Source: a virus. Taken from it: DNA of 21,299 bases. The stretch spans positions 1 to 21,299 of the IMG/VR virus record IMGVR_UViG_3300025316_000079. One strand, given 5' to 3'. Made by a program: the position numbers and the translations under genes. Shown piece after piece: positions 13,474-19,790 of this stretch. The notes below the pieces were generated by a model, which ran no database searches, was not told where the DNA came from, and saw only the letters and a list, made by a program, of their open reading frames with translations. Position 1 is the stretch's first letter. The number at the start of each line of letters is the position of its first letter.

Positions 13474-14130
13474 ATGGGCATTAACCTGTTGAATTATACC
13501 GGCAAGCAGCTCATCCCGGCGTATAACGCCGAGGACGCCATTCCGGTATCGGTAAACTTCGCCCCCGGACTAACGATCCAGCAGGGGCAAATCGTCGCGC
13601 AGTTATCCGGCGCGGCGGCCAATGACGTGCAGACGCTCGATTTCGGCGGCTCGGTCACCGGCGGCACCTTCACGCTGTCGCTCACCGGCGTCGACGGACA
13701 GACGCATAGCACGGCGGCGCTGGCCTATAATATCAGCAACGCCAACTTGAAGATCGCCATCGAGGGGCTGCTGGAAGCGGCCGGCTATCATCTGGCGACG
13801 GTTACCATCACTGGCGGCGCATGTCCCACGGATACCGTCCTCACCTTCGGCGGATCGCTGGCAGCGTATCCGGCTCCGCTGCTGGTGGTCACCTCGGCGC
13901 TCACCGGCACGTATCCCACCATCGCGGTGGTACACACTACCACCGGCAACCCGCTCGGGCTGTACGTGGGCTACGATGGCACGAAAGTGGCCGATCCCAC
14001 CGAAGCACCGACGCTCACCGCGGTGGCCGGCAGCACGCCCAGCTTCGTGGCCGGCAGTCACGCCGTGGCCTATACCTTCCTCACCGCCGGCGGCGAAACG
14101 CGGCCCAGTCCGGCGGTGCGGAAGGTATAG
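13474..14130 (+). CDS. Head decoration-type protein, N-terminal part (ends at in-frame amber)
   Basis: The frame has a good start (AAAGGGGAG upstream) and begins MGINLLNYTGKQLIPAYNAE. Residues about 51-157 are an Ig-like beta domain of the kind inserted in many phage surface proteins (GGTFTLSLTGVDGQT, AYNISNANLKIAIEGLLEAA, VLTFGGSLAAYPAPLLVV). A second beta domain starts near residue 176 (VAYTFLTAGGETRPSPAV) and is cut by TAG at 14128-14130. The reading frame stays open after the TAG, and the same domain continues (LLGIQVDAIVLPTGATGVNY), so this is one protein of about 362 residues interrupted by an amber codon. Position between scaffold and major capsid genes fits a capsid decoration protein. 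Confidence 0.7.
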   Translation: MGINLLNYTGKQLIPAYNAEDAIPVSVNFAPGLTIQQGQIVAQLSGAAANDVQTLDFGGSVTGGTFTLSLTGVDGQTHSTAALAYNISNANLKIAIEGLLEAAGYHLATVTITGGACPTDTVLTFGGSLAAYPAPLLVVTSALTGTYPTIAVVHTTTGNPLGLYVGYDGTKVADPTEAPTLTAVAGSTPSFVAGSHAVAYTFLTAGGETRPSPAVRKV

Positions 14131-14163
14131 GCCGACGGCAGTACGCCGCTGCTGGGTATTCAG

Positions 14164-14562
14164 GTGGATGCGATCGTGCTGCCCACCGGCGCCACCGGCG
14201 TGAATTACTACGTCAACGGCATGTTGGCGGGCACTTCCGATGGTTCGCAGACGACGCTGAACGGCTTCACCGGCGCCGCGGTGCCCGCTCCGACGGTCAA
14301 CGCCGCATTCGTCTATGCTGACGGTCGGCAGGTCGCGGTGGGCGTCGCGCCCGCCAGCTTCCGCACCGATCCGCTGGGACGCGTGATCTATGGCAACGTG
14401 CCGATGTTGCCGCCGTTCCTCTCCAACGACCTGTCCGTGCCATGCTACGTCACCGGTTTCTTTTTCACGAAGGATCTGTCCGGATTGGACGCGGCGGCAG
14501 CGGCCACGTTGGGACGCCTGGTCAGCGGCACGCTGGCCGACGGGGTAATCTTCGTCCGGTAA
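14164..14562 (+). CDS. Head decoration-type protein, C-terminal part (same frame, after the amber)
   Basis: This part is in the same frame as the preceding ORF. The first start-like codon is GTG 14164, but it lacks a convincing ribosome binding site, so independent translation is doubtful; readthrough of the TAG or a broken gene is more likely. The end of the protein (YVTGFFFTKDLSGLDAAAAA, LGRLVSGTLADGVIFV) matches the usual C-terminus of lambda gpD/HDPD-type decoration proteins ('F...D-L-x-G-L-D...L-G-x-L-x-x-G'). These trimeric proteins cement the expanded capsid. If it is not translated, the virion lacks this domain. Confidence 0.55.
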   Translation: MDAIVLPTGATGVNYYVNGMLAGTSDGSQTTLNGFTGAAVPAPTVNAAFVYADGRQVAVGVAPASFRTDPLGRVIYGNVPMLPPFLSNDLSVPCYVTGFFFTKDLSGLDAAAAATLGRLVSGTLADGVIFVR

Positions 14563-14601
14563 CTCCGGTTCAGCAACATCTCTTTGAAAGGAGATTCTTC
14601 C

Positions 14602-15651
14602 ATGCCTTACCAGGTACAGTATCCAACCAACTATGAGCTGAAGCTGCTGGAGCCGGATCTGATCCAGGATGCCATGCTCACCGCCGATCCGATCTTTCAG
14701 CAGTTCCCCATCACCTCCAAACCGGTATCGATGGTGGAGTGGATAATTCGCGAGAACATCAAGGGCCTGCAGGCTGCCCGCGGCTACGACGGGCAGCTCC
14801 CGCGCATCCAGAACCTGGGCGCCAACCTGCTTTCCATGATCCCTGGCGTCTACGGGGAACAGAGCGTGATCGGTGAGCGCGAGTTGACCACCCGCGCGCC
14901 CTACAACGCGCCGGGAGCGGTAATCAACGTCGACGACATTGTGGTCGAACGGCAGAAAATCCTCATCACGCGTGAAGTGAGTCGTATTCGGGTGAACATC
15001 TGGACATTGCTCACGATGGGCATTTTCTCGGTCTATGCGCCGGGTACCAATGCGCTGCAGCACGCCGGTCAATATGACATCCGTAGTGCCAACACGTCCA
15101 CCGATACCAGTATCGGGATGTCCGGCGCCTACTGGAGCGACGCCAGCAACGCCAATCCCATCGTGGACCTGCTGGCCATGAAGGTCAACTTCGAGAAGGG
15201 CACCAGTTGCCGCTTCGGGTCCGGGTCTTCGATCTTCATGAACCAGAAGACCTACAACTATATCCTGAACAGCAGCAAGATCGGCACGCGCATCTTCGCC
15301 GGCAAGAACCTGCTGCCCAGCGCCGCGGACGTCGCCAACCTGTTTGCCAACTACGAATTAGGCAAACCGGTAGTGGTGAACGATGGCTATCTGGACGACA
15401 ACAACGTCTGGCACTATTACGTGCCCGACGGCTACGCGGTGGCGGTCGGGACGCGCCCGAACAACGACATGATCGGGGAATATATCCAGACGCGCAACGC
15501 CAACGACCCGAACATGGCGCCCGGTCCGTTCATTAAGGTCATCGATGACCCGGACAAGACCCCGCGCAACATCGAAATCCACCGCGGCCACAACGGTGGT
15601 CCCGCGATCTACTACCCCAATGGTGTCGTCACCATGAAAATCGCGGCCTAA
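14602..15651 (+). CDS. Major capsid protein
   Basis: This 349-aa protein follows scaffold and decoration genes and precedes the neck genes, the standard place of the HK97-fold major capsid protein. It resembles the gpE-type capsid group: short N-terminus with YELKLLEPDLIQDAMLTADP, a long middle including RVNIWTLLTMGIFSVYAPG, FGSGSSIFMNQKTYNYILNS (a P-domain-like helix) and GYLDDNNVWHYYVPDGYAVA, and a C-terminus in NGGPAIYYPNGVVTMKIAA. AAAGGAG is 11 bases before ATG 14602, and I prefer this ATG to the upstream in-frame TTG at 14584. Family identity is inferred from order and local sequence rather than one diagnostic motif. Confidence 0.85.
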   Translation: MPYQVQYPTNYELKLLEPDLIQDAMLTADPIFQQFPITSKPVSMVEWIIRENIKGLQAARGYDGQLPRIQNLGANLLSMIPGVYGEQSVIGERELTTRAPYNAPGAVINVDDIVVERQKILITREVSRIRVNIWTLLTMGIFSVYAPGTNALQHAGQYDIRSANTSTDTSIGMSGAYWSDASNANPIVDLLAMKVNFEKGTSCRFGSGSSIFMNQKTYNYILNSSKIGTRIFAGKNLLPSAADVANLFANYELGKPVVVNDGYLDDNNVWHYYVPDGYAVAVGTRPNNDMIGEYIQTRNANDPNMAPGPFIKVIDDPDKTPRNIEIHRGHNGGPAIYYPNGVVTMKIAA

Positions 15652-15663
15652 ATCGCGGCCTAA
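15640..15663 (+). repeat. 12-bp tandem duplication including the capsid stop codon
   Basis: ATCGCGGCCTAA occurs twice back to back (15640-15651 and 15652-15663). Each copy encodes Ile-Ala-Ala-stop, so the second copy is untranslated and lies just before the AAGGAG of the next gene. It is an exact, probably recent slippage duplication. Confidence 0.9.
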
Positions 15664-15674
15664 AAGGAGTTAGC

Positions 15675-16091
15675 ATGGCGGCAACGTTTGATCCGGCACT
15701 CCCGACTCGGAAAGATTACCTGCGGCTGGCGCTGGGAGACATGGACGTCTCCACCGCGCTGGTGGCGGATGAGACGATTGCCGCCCTGCTGACTGCATTG
15801 GGCTTTGCCGGCGCGCTGGCGCACCTGGCGGAGTCGTTGGCGCTGCAATATGCCCAGCGGCCCAGCCAGGTGGGCGAGCGCGACGGACTCACCCAGCAAT
15901 GGGCGGACCGCGTCAGCGCCTGGCGCGAGCTGGCCGACAAGGCGCGCGCCGGCCTGATCGCCGACCCGTTGTCGTCACCCGCTGGGCGCGGGATCGACAT
16001 TCGCCAAACCGATGTCCAGCAGGCGACGCCCGGTCGCCCGCTGCCCACCTACCTCCCGCCCGGCGTAATGGGCGGTTTCCGCTCGGAGTAA
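15675..16091 (+). CDS. Head-tail connector (adaptor) protein, putative
   Basis: The 138-aa product begins with FDPALPTRKDYLRLALGDMD and has a helical core (LVADETIAALLTALGFAGAL), resembling the short helical adaptor proteins that bind under the portal in siphoviruses (HK97 gp6/SPP1 gp15 class). The C-terminal 40 residues are Pro/Gly-rich (RPLPTYLPPGVMGGF) and probably extended. AAGGAG lies 8 bases upstream of the ATG. It comes directly after the capsid gene and before two other neck-type genes, the conserved Ad1-Hc1-Ne1 order. The assignment rests mostly on this order. Confidence 0.6.
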   Translation: MAATFDPALPTRKDYLRLALGDMDVSTALVADETIAALLTALGFAGALAHLAESLALQYAQRPSQVGERDGLTQQWADRVSAWRELADKARAGLIADPLSSPAGRGIDIRQTDVQQATPGRPLPTYLPPGVMGGFRSE

Positions 16092-16095
16092 GCAC

Positions 16096-16470
16096 ATGAA
16101 CGCTGTAGACGCGCGCGCGCTGGCCGTCAGCCGGCAACAACTGCTGGAGAGCTACCGGCAATCCTGCACGCTCACGTCCGCGGCGACGCCGGACCCCACC
16201 AATCACTATCGCGCAACCGGCGGCGGTCTGGTTATTTCCGTGTGTCGCGTCAGCGATCATCAGGTGACCCGACAGACGGCGGCGGGCGTGCTGGTGCTGG
16301 CGGACGCCATGCTCTTTTTACCCTCTCTCACCACCCCGCCGCGCATTGGCACGGTGACCATCGCCGGTGATGACCGGACTTTTCGCATTAACGACGCGCG
16401 ACCCAGTCGGGATCCGTCCGGCAACATATTGGAGTGGCGCGTCTATCTCGGCACGCAAGGTGCGGCATGA
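16096..16470 (+). CDS. Head-closure/stopper protein, putative
   Basis: This 124-aa protein has a helical start (ALAVSRQQLLESYRQSCTLT) and then beta strands (GGGLVISVCRVSDHQ; LFLPSLTTPPRIGTVTIAGD; RTFRINDARPSRDPSGNILEW). The small beta barrel with 'G-x-x-Y/F-x-I-x-D-x-x-P' near the end is typical of head-closure (stopper) proteins of the SPP1 gp16/lambda FII type. The gene starts 4 bp after the adaptor gene, and its stop overlaps an unused ATGA. The function is inferred from fold impression and gene order. Confidence 0.55.
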   Translation: MNAVDARALAVSRQQLLESYRQSCTLTSAATPDPTNHYRATGGGLVISVCRVSDHQVTRQTAAGVLVLADAMLFLPSLTTPPRIGTVTIAGDDRTFRINDARPSRDPSGNILEWRVYLGTQGAA

Positions 16471-16486
16471 GACGGCAGGAACACCA

Positions 16487-16876
16487 ATGGCCTCCATCGA
16501 GCATGACATGAGCGCGGCGAAAAACCGACTGAATACGGTCATGCAGCGGTTTTATGGCAATACCCGGCATGCGCTCACCGTGGTCGCCGCCGGCGCGGAG
16601 ACGGCCTGCAAGGAGCGCTTTGTGCCGGTCGATACCGGGCTGCTGCGTAACAGCGTGACCGGACGCGTGCTGCCCGACAATCAAACCGTGGAACTGCGCA
16701 CCAACGGCGTGATCTACGCCGCGAAACAGAATTTTGACGAGATGAATCACGACACCGACGAGAACGACACCGGCGAGCGCGGCGATCATTTCATCGAACG
16801 CGGGCTGCAGCAGGGCATCGATGACGCGTTGCCGGTGATCAAAGCGATCGGAAAACAATCCTGGGGGGGATCCTGA
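16487..16876 (+). CDS. HK97 gp10-like neck/tail-completion protein
   Basis: The segment CKERFVPVDTGLLRNSV (about residues 41-57) is the recognisable core of the HK97 gp10-like family, whose members join head and tail or complete the tail. A short NGVIYAAKQNFDEMNH and a GDHFIERGLQQGIDDALPVI helix follow, as in the family. I chose ATG 16487, which has AGGA seven bases upstream; the longer frame from 16367 would overlap the stopper gene by 104 bp. Length is 129 aa, close to the usual size. The stop shares one base with the next start. Confidence 0.8.
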   Translation: MASIEHDMSAAKNRLNTVMQRFYGNTRHALTVVAAGAETACKERFVPVDTGLLRNSVTGRVLPDNQTVELRTNGVIYAAKQNFDEMNHDTDENDTGERGDHFIERGLQQGIDDALPVIKAIGKQSWGGS

Positions 16877-17784
16877 TGCATATCCATGTCACTACCGTGG
16901 TGAAGAACCGCGCCTGGGTGCTGCCGTATTTTCTCGGCTGCCTGGGGCAACTGGACTGGCCGGCGGAGGACCTGTCGTTTTACTTCCTGGATGATATGAG
17001 CACCGACGGCACCGGCGCGCTGCTGCGCGGCTTCCAGACGGCCTACGCGGAGCGTTTCCGCGCGATTGTGGTGGAAGAGTCCGGTGAGCAGCTCGATGAC
17101 GCCACCAGCGCGCGCGACACCACCGACCGCCCCCGCGGCTACCCGCACCTGGCGGCGCTGCGCAACCGCGCGCTGCAATCGGCGCGCGACAGCGACGCGG
17201 ATTACTGGCTCACCATCGATTCGGATATCCTGGTGGTACCGAGCATCCTGCGCGGGTTGGTCGACGGCCATAAGAACTATCTCGGTTCCTTCATCTTCAA
17301 CGACTCCATGGGCGCGATCGGCATCCCGATCAAAGGGCGTATTCCCAATACCGGCTTTATCGATCAAACCGGCAATCTCCGCCCGTTCAAAACGTATGAG
17401 TTCGGGAACATCTATCCGTGCGGCTACACCGGCGCGGTGGCGCTGGCCAATCGCGAGGCAATCCACAGCGGCGCGGAATTTGCCCAGCACAAATTCGGCG
17501 AGGACATGCCCTTCTGCCTGCAGTTGCAGGAGCGTGGTTTTCCGTGTCACTGGGACTCCACGCTGCGCGCGGTCCATGTCATGGAATCGCGGCTGCTGCC
17601 GGAATGCCTGGGCGTCTATCTCGCCTGGTTCGGGCGGGTCCCGCCGCGTTTCGAAATTCCGCCGGTAATTCCTATTCCGCCGGCCATCCCGGCGGTGGAC
17701 ATCCCCGCTGATGGGCCGGAGATGGCCGCGCAACCTACCCCGTCGGTAAAGGACGTATCCGATGACCAACACGACGCCGCTTGA
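16876..17784 (+). CDS. GT-A fold glycosyltransferase in the neck module
   Basis: The 302-aa protein is a nucleotide-sugar-dependent glycosyltransferase. It starts with a beta strand and the motif TTVVKNRAWVLPYFLGCL, followed by SFYFLDDMSTDGTGALL (nucleotide-binding Asp39/Asp40 and Asp44). The metal-binding DxD is TIDSDIL with Asp115 and Asp117. Later the FGEDMPFCLQLQERGF segment supplies acidic residues, and AVHVM could supply a metal-binding His. The last 60 residues are a proline-rich linker (VIPIPPAIPAVDIPADGP) and look disordered. It is tightly embedded between neck and tail genes, sharing one base with the upstream stop and overlapping the next gene by 23 bp. It probably glycosylates a virion protein or a host surface polymer; the acceptor is unknown. 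Confidence 0.85.
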   Translation: MHIHVTTVVKNRAWVLPYFLGCLGQLDWPAEDLSFYFLDDMSTDGTGALLRGFQTAYAERFRAIVVEESGEQLDDATSARDTTDRPRGYPHLAALRNRALQSARDSDADYWLTIDSDILVVPSILRGLVDGHKNYLGSFIFNDSMGAIGIPIKGRIPNTGFIDQTGNLRPFKTYEFGNIYPCGYTGAVALANREAIHSGAEFAQHKFGEDMPFCLQLQERGFPCHWDSTLRAVHVMESRLLPECLGVYLAWFGRVPPRFEIPPVIPIPPAIPAVDIPADGPEMAAQPTPSVKDVSDDQHDAA

Positions 17785-18478
17785 TGCGCTGATCGCCACG
17801 GTAGTGCTGCCGGCCGGCCTGGTCGGACTCACGGTGACCGGCGCCGTTGACGCCGCGTGGCTGGGCGGCTGGTGGTATGACGCGCTATATGCCGGCGCCG
17901 GCGCGATGCCGGGCCAGTACCACGGCAAGCCCTGCTATACCAATCCGGATGGTTCGGTGCTGTCCTGGAACGCCCATAACACGCGATGGGAGATGGCTGC
18001 CACGCTCGGTGGCACGCCGCGGTATATTCGCGACGACCCGTCCCTCGCCGGCGTCTACCGCGCCGCGGACGGGCCGCTGACGCTGTCGGTCGCTATCGAG
18101 CCGACCTATGAGCGCATGCGCTATCTGGACGTCTCCCAGCGCGTGATCTCGACTGCCACCACCGTGCGCGATCGGAACGCGCCGCGCTGGAAATCGTATG
18201 CATTCCAATTCAGCAATTTTGTCGCCTGTCCCGATAGCGAGAATCGCCTCCGCAGCGAGTTGATTGCCGAGCAACGGATGCTGGCGGATGTCGGCTACTT
18301 CGGCGCGTTGTGGGGTTCCACGGCAGCGGCGCCGGGGCTCACCTTTGGCGCGTGGCACGCGCAATTTGTCGCCAGTGAGAGCGTGGGCACTGTCGAGACC
18401 GTGTCCATCGCCGGCGGCGTGCTGATCAAAACGGTCTCGACCCTCACCCTGATCAATCTGGAACACACGACCACGTAA
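17762..18478 (+). CDS. Unidentified neck/tail protein, 238 aa
   Basis: I do not recognise the family. The first 35 residues are hydrophobic (ALIATVVLPAGLVGLTVTGA) but contain charged breaks and probably belong to a folded domain. Residues about 45-105 show a beta-rich module with GQYHGKPCYTNPDGSVLSWN, WEMAATLGG, PRYIRDDPSLAGVYRA, similar in spacing to small 'GxYxGxxxY...W...W...Y...GxY' sugar-contact-like modules of phage structural proteins; this resemblance is weak. The second half reads as an ordinary beta/alpha tail-terminator-like domain. It starts inside the glycosyltransferase gene (AAGGA upstream) and lies immediately before the tail-tube gene, where tail-terminator proteins sit, so a terminator role is possible. 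Confidence 0.55.
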   Translation: MTNTTPLDALIATVVLPAGLVGLTVTGAVDAAWLGGWWYDALYAGAGAMPGQYHGKPCYTNPDGSVLSWNAHNTRWEMAATLGGTPRYIRDDPSLAGVYRAADGPLTLSVAIEPTYERMRYLDVSQRVISTATTVRDRNAPRWKSYAFQFSNFVACPDSENRLRSELIAEQRMLADVGYFGALWGSTAAAPGLTFGAWHAQFVASESVGTVETVSIAGGVLIKTVSTLTLINLEHTTT

Positions 18479-18489
18479 GGAGGTCCATC

Positions 18490-18978
18490 ATGTCCGAATT
18501 AACCTTGCCCGCCAGCGTCCTCAACGCGAAGGACAAAATCTGGCTGGAAGTCGCCGCCGGCACGCCGACGTATCTGCCGCTGCACCAATCCGATTTGAGC
18601 TTCAAGCCGGTGCAGGAGAAAAAAGGCCGTACCACGGCGGCGGCACTCGACAGCGACGGCAATCTGCATCGCGCCCAGGTCGTCACCCAGGTGGGCGAAG
18701 AAGTCACCTGGAAGAGCATTCCGCTCACCGACGGCAACGTCACGCCCGGCCTGGCCAGCGCCATTGTCGCCTTAAAGGCGACTGTCGATCAGTGCGGCGA
18801 CAATGCCGTGGTCACGCTGCTGATCGCGAAAGCCTACGAGACACCCTACACGGCGCCGTTCATCGTCACCTTCAACACCGAAGGCGGCGCCATCGATGAC
18901 GTGCGCCAGCTCGAAGTCCAGTTCGACCGCCAGCCGGGCAAGGCCGACTTCAACGGTACGCTGCCGTCCTGGCCGTAA
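18490..18978 (+). CDS. Major tail tube protein
   Basis: This is a 162-aa, beta-rich protein with AKDKIWLEVAAGTPTYLPLH, SDLSFKPVQEKKGRTTAAAL, a GEEVTWKSIPLTDGN loop and a C-terminal strand QLEVQFDRQPGKADFNGTLP. This layout is common in short siphoviral tail-tube subunits, and the gene stands just before the tail chaperone pair and tape measure, the expected place. AAGGAGG lies upstream. A strong terminator follows, typical for this very highly expressed gene. No sheath gene is found nearby, supporting a non-contractile tail. The assignment depends mainly on order and size. Confidence 0.78.
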   Translation: MSELTLPASVLNAKDKIWLEVAAGTPTYLPLHQSDLSFKPVQEKKGRTTAAALDSDGNLHRAQVVTQVGEEVTWKSIPLTDGNVTPGLASAIVALKATVDQCGDNAVVTLLIAKAYETPYTAPFIVTFNTEGGAIDDVRQLEVQFDRQPGKADFNGTLPSWP

Positions 18979-19006
18979 TTCGTCGCGGCTGGTGTTGAGT
19001 CCCGAT

Positions 19007-19045
19007 AGCCCGCGTCATCTCGCGTGAGAGACGCGGGCTTTTTTT
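19007..19045 (+). terminator. Rho-independent terminator after the tail tube gene
   Basis: AGCCCGCGTC (19007-19016) pairs with GACGCGGGCT (19030-19039). The stem continues past one bulged A with TCTC/GAGA around a GCGT loop. Six more T residues follow the last paired T (19040-19045). It sits between the tail-tube stop and the tail chaperone start, so it can reduce transcription into the low-abundance chaperone and tape-measure genes. Confidence 0.9.
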
Positions 19046-19059
19046 GCAGGAGTATTTTT

Positions 19060-19566
19060 ATGGTTCGTAAAGCACCGTCCCCCGCGCAGGATGCCGGCGA
19101 TGATCGCCCGGTGTTGCGCATTGGCACCGTCATGTGCCAACCGACCATCACCTTCCGCGTTGAGCGGATGATTGAACAGGAAGCACGCCGGCGCGGCTAT
19201 GTCGCCATCCAGCAAGTGCCCATCGCCTGGGAGGGTGAGGGTGACGCGCGCGTGCCGACCGCGTTTCGCGAAGAAGAGACGCGGAACGTGATGTTCCCGG
19301 ATATCCTCTACGACGCGCGCCTGGGCCGCTTCGAAGCGGTGTCGCTCTTTGCGTGGGCGTTGACGTTGCCGGAGTGGCCGCTCGGGACCACCGTCGAGGA
19401 CGTGGAAGAGCAAATTGCGCCGCGGCAGGTGCGGGCAATCGCCGATGTGATCCATCAGATCATCGTCCTCGATGTGCTGATCGTGCCGCCACCGGACGCG
19501 ACGCCGACCACCGGCACGCAAAAAAACGCCGGCACGCCAGCCCCGACGAGCGCTGGCGAGAACTGA
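19060..19566 (+). CDS. Tail assembly chaperone, zero-frame product (lambda gpG analogue)
   Basis: The 168-aa product is made by ribosomes that do not shift frame at 19521-19527. It lies between tail tube and tape measure, the position of lambda gpG, and probably coats the tape measure during tail assembly. A folded region (PTITFRVERMIEQEARRRGY, SLFAWALTLPEWPLGTTVED, RAIADVIHQIIVLDVL) is followed by a Pro/Thr/Gly tail that includes the slippery site. GCAGGAG lies before ATG 19060. Sequence similarity to known gpG families is not obvious to me; the frameshift architecture and location are the main evidence. Confidence 0.78.
   Translation: MVRKAPSPAQDAGDDRPVLRIGTVMCQPTITFRVERMIEQEARRRGYVAIQQVPIAWEGEGDARVPTAFREEETRNVMFPDILYDARLGRFEAVSLFAWALTLPEWPLGTTVEDVEEQIAPRQVRAIADVIHQIIVLDVLIVPPPDATPTTGTQKNAGTPAPTSAGEN
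19521..19558 (+). promoter_or_regulatory. Programmed -1 frameshift signal
   Basis: The heptamer A AAA AAC at 19521-19527 is in the correct phase for the zero frame (CAA AAA AAC). A 7-base spacer follows, then a 7-bp stem CGCCAGC (19535-19541) with GCTGGCG (19552-19558) and a 10-nt loop. The zero-frame stop is at 19564-19566. Slipping back one base continues into the open frame that ends at 19790. All elements of a canonical bacterial/phage -1 signal are present. Confidence 0.88.
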
Positions 19567-19790
19567 AACGACTGGCCTACGGCTATCTCGGCATCCGGGA
19601 CGAGGCGCTGTTCTGGGCCATGCGCCCGGTCACGCTGGATGACATGGTGGAGGCCGAGAACTGGGAATGGGAACGCCGGCAGCCGAAGCAGGCGACGCCG
19701 ATTGATTGGGGCAGCCTGATTGACGACTGCCTGCGCTGGGGCGCGGATCCCGCGCTGTTGAAACGAGGCTCGCATGGGCGCGCAAATTGA
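19527..19790 (+). CDS. Tail assembly chaperone, -1 frame extension (lambda gpT part of gpG-T)
   Basis: This frame has no independent start with a ribosome binding site at the right place. It is entered from the upstream chaperone frame after the slippery heptamer, giving a fusion of 156 plus 87 residues. The extension contains DERWRELKRLAYGYLGIRDE, a strongly helical segment, then MRPVTLDDMVEAENWEWERR and a short C-terminal helix, similar in size and character to the T domains that contact tail-tube subunits. It overlaps the tape-measure start by 17 bp, as in many siphoviruses. The fusion would be the minor product. Confidence 0.78.
   Translation, partial: RRHASPDERWRELKRLAYGYLGIRDEALFWAMRPVTLDDMVEAENWEWERRQPKQATPIDWGSLIDDCLRWGADPALLKRGSHGRAN

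Noticed and set aside
14128-14130. Genome-wide recoding of TAG as a sense codon
   Set aside because: The partial first gene and the large terminase gene (two consecutive TAGs) end in TAG. Reading through the terminase stops would run out of frame over the portal gene, so recoding is not supported.
13603-15072. 489-aa minus-strand open frame
   Set aside because: It lies opposite the decoration and capsid genes, is Arg/Gly/His-rich low-information sequence typical of antisense to GC-rich codons, and has no recognisable domain.
16786-17928. 380-aa minus-strand open frame
   Set aside because: It is antisense to the glycosyltransferase gene, whose motifs are clear on the plus strand.
17762-18478. 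Tail sheath protein of a contractile tail
   Set aside because: At 238 aa it is too short for a sheath and shows no sheath-like features; the following gene looks like a siphoviral tail tube.
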